Origin: Proteromonas lacertae
Lineage: Eukaryota > Sar > Bigyra > Opalinata > Proteromonadidae
Direction of reading: 5' to 3'
DNA: 64,000 nt
Assembly: GCA_002245135.1 (NCBI GenBank)
Contig: NGBS01000603.1
Span: 78,980 to 142,979, forward strand
Shown in pieces: positions 60,076 through 64,000 of this stretch. Numbering within the stretch: the first letter of the stretch is position 1; every line of letters starts with the position of its first letter. The notes beneath the pieces are model-generated. The model saw nothing but the letters and a program-made list of their open reading frames with translations. It ran no database searches and was not told the origin of the DNA. The position numbers and the translations under genes were made by a program.

Positions 60076-62176
60076 TTGAATAAGTAATGAAAATAGATTA
60101 TGAATTAAACCAAGTTGAGTGAATAAAGGATTTGTTCTTCTGGTTATTTTAAACATATCATTTCTAAATGGATCTAAGATTGTGAATTCATATTAGTGTT
60201 ACTGTGACCAAGAAATATAACATCATTATACATATCAACTTTAGGATTATGTCTATTTTCATCAAGAGTAAGTTCATCAAATAAGTATGAAATAATTGTA
60301 AAGTTATTTGAATAAGGTCATTCCTTTATCATAAAAAGTAGGAAATAAAATATCAAGGAATGTCTTTTTAACAACTAAAATGATTGCTGTTCTGTTATAT
60401 TCACCTATGGGCATTTCATTTATTTGTTTTGTTATATTAATTGCTTCATCTTTACTTGCTTTTAACATATCATAATATCCTATTTTCACTTTACTATATC
60501 CTCTGGAATTTAATTCTTCTGTTACGATATTTCGACTAGTTTTACCAAAAAATAAAGTTGCACCAACAATAAATACTCTATCATAATTGTTTTTCAATAT
60601 ATATTCAGCTGTTAATGAAGCATATGAACTTGTTATAAAATCACCAAATATCACATTCTTGAAACATCTTTCACCTGGAGTTTGACCTATATAGAATAAT
60701 TGAATATCATAATCATATAAAGCATCAGAAAATTCAACCATTTTCTCATAATCAACAACTATGAAGATTGTATGAAGATAAGATGTATGGTAAAATTCTA
60801 ATATTTCATTTACTACATCATTTGTCTTTCTACTTACATCTAAAATCAATTGAGTTAATTTTCTTCCTATTACATAACCAGCTTCAGATATCATTTTGTC
60901 TATATACAATCTAATAAATTTGTTTTTATAAGTAGACGTGTCTAATATAAAACCAATTGGTAATGAATCAACTGTTGATATTCCATCAATTGGATTTGAT
61001 TTAAAATTACATGCTTGTTGTTTCGATTATACCATAATAACCACTCACTTCAAAATCAATATCATATGGAATAGTAAATGTTTGTACATATTTTCCTGTT
61101 GTACCAATAATTGTACAAATTGACATTGATAAAGTAATGAAGTGATTTGGTAAAATATACAATTCACCACCTGGATATGGTAATGGTTTGTTATACATAA
61201 ACGGTAAAAGATATTTTATCTTAGTGGTTGGATATTTCTTGCTTGGTTTCAACAAATCCATCTAACACACCTGCTAATACAGCATATTCATACCCTGAAG
61301 CGTCATCAAATATTGAAGTGTAATTATTTTGATATTCTTTTGTTATGATTAAGCCTTCTTTACCTGTATAACCAGTAATTAACATATTATAAACATTGTA
61401 ATCTCCTATATCAGGCTCACTAAATTTATTATAGTCTAAAAATCCAGGCAAATAGTATATTGGATATTTATCTGATGTTTCTGATATGGATGTGAGAAAA
61501 TCTTATTCTTCTCTTCAGAATTTTAGCAATTTTATTACTATCACTTACTCCCATTAGCGTTACAACAGTTGAAGTAATTCTTACTAATTGTTTTACTCAA
61601 ATACTCTTCTATTACCTCATCAGTCAGGGTTACATTTGACGAATAGATTATTTTTACTCCAAATAAGCTAGCTGTTGATGTGAGTCGGTCTAAATAGAAA
61701 CTGTCTATTTCAGAACCACTATCAAACACAAGACTCACATTACCATCATAATTAATTCCTATTTGAGTGAAAACTATAAATGAGAATAGAATAATATTAT
61801 TATCATACCATTTTCGATAAGTGGTATAACCGACACACCACTTATGATACTTCTTGAGCATCTACCAACACTATATGCATTAGTACACATCACAAGTATT
61901 TTAGTATTAACTAAAGCATCTGCCTTGAGAGTTGTAAACATCATTGTTACATCTCATCACAATCATTTCTATTCCATCATCCTCTGCATTGTTAAATTCA
62001 TTGGAATAATCATGAGAATTATCATCGATTAATGAGAGTAATGTCGAAGAGTCGGATGATAAACATTGTAGGGCTTCAGAAAGTCAGTATAAATTTGGTC
62101 GTTTGCATTACCTAAGTAGGCTATTTTAGGTACATTTAAATTTTACCAGGAGGCTTAAGAATAATAAAAATAGCAT
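50385..62176 (-). CDS. Giant class C GPCR with about nine tandem UrtA-like ligand-binding modules
   Basis: Signal peptide MLFLLFLSLL, then roughly nine ~400-residue modules of the Peripla_BP/UrtA (urea/amide-binding) fold. Recurrent marks are INNNGGINGIELE-type starts, the IFGC/YFGGW/YIFGGY strand, a '..PNQ' turn, a LW..AV...VR..L helix and a closing 'YYVCNF' or 'ECNW' Cys joint. The last module leads to seven helices of class C type (IIKASSPLFLSYTLVSLIML, ICALRVWLVALSVDFLFGILLCKAWRIHKLF), then an intracellular tail ending at SSKL. It should be a plasma-membrane receptor for a small metabolite. Introns at 50.9, 57.0, 59.3, 60.05, 60.2 and 61.0 kb keep phase. Frame breaks occur near 59.61, 60.32, 61.24 and 61.56 kb and near the N-terminus. 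So the last ~2.5 kb of the window's copy is approximate. Confidence 0.82.
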
Positions 62177-62770
62177 TAGAAATTAATTATTTTGTGTCAA
62201 ACCTATAAAATCTTTTGTTGCAAAGCATTAAAAATCTCATACTATGTATATGAAATATATAATCAATAGATTTTAATTTTATTTTTAACTTTTTTATGTA
62301 TGTACTACTAACAACTGAGGAGTAAATAATATTTATCAGAACATTTCGAATATACACATTAGTAGTAGTTGTTATATAATAGTAAATATTATTATATATG
62401 TATCGCATGTTTTTAGTAACACTTTAAGTAGATTGATAATTAACGCGAACAGAAGAGATAGCATCAATGCATTATATTTATATATGTACTTAATGATTCT
62501 ATATTTGAATTATGTTAAAATACAATAACAGAAACTCTTAATAATTGAACAATTGTTACAATCTTTAGGCCGTTAAAAATTAATCAATTAATAATAATAC
62601 TATGTAGCGAAGGATTGATTTTATATGTTAATATAATAAGAATATTATTAAGGCGAGGATTTAATGTTTAATTGCTGTTAATTAAAGATTTGATTATTTA
62701 AAACATTATAACTTATTGTATAAATAATACAATTTAAAACACATAATAGAAATTATTTTTCAATTATTCT
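62177..62770. other. Intergenic, very AT-rich
   Basis: About 600 bp between the receptor start and the 3' end of CDKAL1. It must hold the receptor promoter. A 73-codon minus-strand frame at 62.19-62.41 kb is hydrophobic, AT-driven and has no homologous motif, so I do not call it. Nothing else is seen. Confidence 0.45.
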
Positions 62771-64000
62771 CTAAATATTTTTCTCATCACAACTAAAGAC
62801 ACTACCAACATAACTAAAGGATAAAAGTACCATTAAATGGTGTATAACATACTTTGTATTAGCTTCATTAACCTTCTTACCAACTACATGAAAACGACAA
62901 GTTTCAGTAACATAAACTTTTATCCAACTTCCAACTTTATTTTCTTCATCAATATCAACTAATACTTTAATATAGCTCTTAGTATGACAAACATTATGCT
63001 TTCCATCAATTTCATTTGAAACAAATACATCTAAATATTTATGTAATAATCCTTTATAAGGTAAATATTGATTAAATAATGCACTAATTTCTCTACTTCT
63101 TTCTTTTACTATTTTTCTATCAACTCTTTTCATTAAAGCACCTGGAGTAGCCTTTACGTGGATAATATTGAGATATATTGACAATAGGAAATTCATATTC
63201 TTTTAGTAGATTAACACTCTCTCTATGATCTTCTTCTGTTTCACCACCTAAAACCACAGATTATATCAGTTGCAATAGTGATACCTCCTTACTTTACTAA
63301 TCATATAATCAACCAAATCTCTGAATAATTCTATTTTATATTGTCTATTCATTAATTCTAATACATTATTACTTCCTGATTGAACTGGAATATGTAAAAA
63401 TGAGGAAAACTTCTTGGATGATTCAATATCTCAGCCATTTCTTTTTTGTATTTAGCTATATATGGTGGATTTGTCATTCCTACTCTTAACATCATATTCT
63501 AATAACAATAATAATAATATATTACATTTATAAGTATATACATCTGGTAATAATTTAATAATTTCTTTCAATAATGCAGGTAAATTAGTTCCAATATCTT
63601 GACCATAAGCACCAGTATCTTCACTACTAATCCATATCTCACTCACTATCCCTTTCTTTAACTGTTTCTTTTACTCTATCCAATATCATTTTCTGGCGGA
63701 TAACTCTTCAAAGTACCTCGTGCAAATCTAGTTTTACAGAATGTACACTTTCCTAAACATCCACTGGATAGAATAAGTATTTCTACTTTTTCATTTTTTC
63801 TTACTTTTGGAAGTATAAGAGATGGATTTTTTCTTGTTTCATATATTTTGTATTGTATTACCTTTCAATGTTTCTTCTACAACTTCAACAACTCTGTCAA
63901 TTTGATGAGTCCCAATTGTTGATAGATTCTTTAATACCTCTATACTTCGATCAGCTTGAGGAACAAACCACAAATAATTACTTTTTTGTTCTTTTGTTTG
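62771..64000 (-). CDS. CDKAL1: CDKAL1-type tRNA ms2t6A37 methylthiotransferase (5' end outside window)
   Basis: Radical-SAM enzyme that methylthiolates t6A37 of tRNA-Lys. Landmarks from N to C: a VPQADRS motif, [15 protein letters not shown], then the radical-SAM cluster GCLGKCTFC (C-x3-C-x2-C). These are followed by [57 protein letters not shown] and the TRAM domain (62.8-63.1 kb). A hydrophobic C-terminal segment ([15 protein letters not shown]) fits the ER-anchored eukaryotic form. One intron is clear at 63.50-63.54 kb. At least six single-base frame breaks interrupt the radical-SAM half, mostly extra bases. The TRAM part is intact. Either the consensus is poor here or the copy is decaying. 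Confidence 0.82.

Noticed and set aside
29970-62140. Programmed +1 ribosomal frameshifting at in-frame stop codons (skip the T of TAA, TAG or TGA)
   Set aside because: At first every break seemed to resolve by skipping the first base of a stop. Closer work moved several breaks to ordinary short introns (10.3, 42.7 and 43.0 kb). In others codon usage or paralogue alignment puts the extra base several codons upstream of the stop. Large genes such as the ARF-GEF, SLC12 and the 1,301-residue coil exon have none.
62187-62408. Possible small gene in the gap before CDKAL1
   Set aside because: AT-driven Tyr/Ile composition, no motif, and no intron structure like that of real genes here.
1-64000. CRISPR array, integron, bacterial operon or phage content
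   Set aside because: No spaced direct repeats, no Shine-Dalgarno sites, and nearly every gene is split by spliceosomal introns. The UrtA-like modules are bacterial in fold but sit in a spliced eukaryotic receptor.

Overview
The window is compact nuclear DNA from a flagellated, aerobic unicellular eukaryote. It is AT-rich, gene-dense (many gaps are 60-350 bp) and uses the standard genetic code, with TAA, TAG and TGA all acting as terminators. Most genes are split by tiny introns, typically 25-40 nt, starting GTAT and ending TAG. Axonemal dynein and Sfi1-type repeats point to a flagellum and basal bodies. Tim22, mitochondrial IF3, NDUFA12 and a complex-I-type ferredoxin point to respiring mitochondria. 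A PDZ-fused NIPA transporter, EGF proteins with a 'C..G..G.DCS.R.CP' pattern, and class C receptors with bacterial-type binding modules resemble stramenopile (SAR) heterotrophs. That placement is an inference, not a proof.

Layout. 0-3.5 kb: C-terminus of an axonemal dynein heavy chain. 3.6-5.8 kb: a small Rpp21/Rpr2-like RNase P gene, then a decayed stretch with an LRR-gene remnant. 5.9-16.7 kb: Tim22, NIPA-PDZ, an EF-hand-like protein, a BAG+Hsp20 fusion, an SLC12 transporter, SPF30 with two Tudor domains, and a small ubiquitin-like protein. 16.8-27.1 kb: an EGF receptor with an intracellular RanBP2 finger and adaptin-ear-like domain, a pseudokinase-LRR protein, a GBF1/GNOM-type ARF-GEF, a short unknown gene and tRNA-Gly(TCC). 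27.2-37.2 kb: an LRR/coiled-coil/Sfi1-repeat protein, mitochondrial IF3, ribosomal protein eL35, CDC45 and a secreted EGF protein. 37.3-43.9 kb: a large coiled-coil protein, then a divergent pair made of a cysteine-less ferredoxin-like protein and NDUFA12. 44.2-50.2 kb: three tandem RGS-domain genes. 50.4-62.2 kb: one giant class C GPCR with about nine UrtA-like periplasmic-binding modules. 62.8-64 kb: CDKAL1 tRNA methylthiotransferase, clipped at the window end.

How the genes fit together. The RGS triplet converges on the giant GPCR, so receptor and G-protein-regulator genes lie side by side. The ferredoxin-like gene and NDUFA12 share a 120-bp divergent promoter, which fits a complex I partnership. 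Several conserved genes carry single-base frame breaks, most of them one extra base, and they become dense after 59.5 kb. I read these mainly as residual assembly insertions rather than a recoding system.
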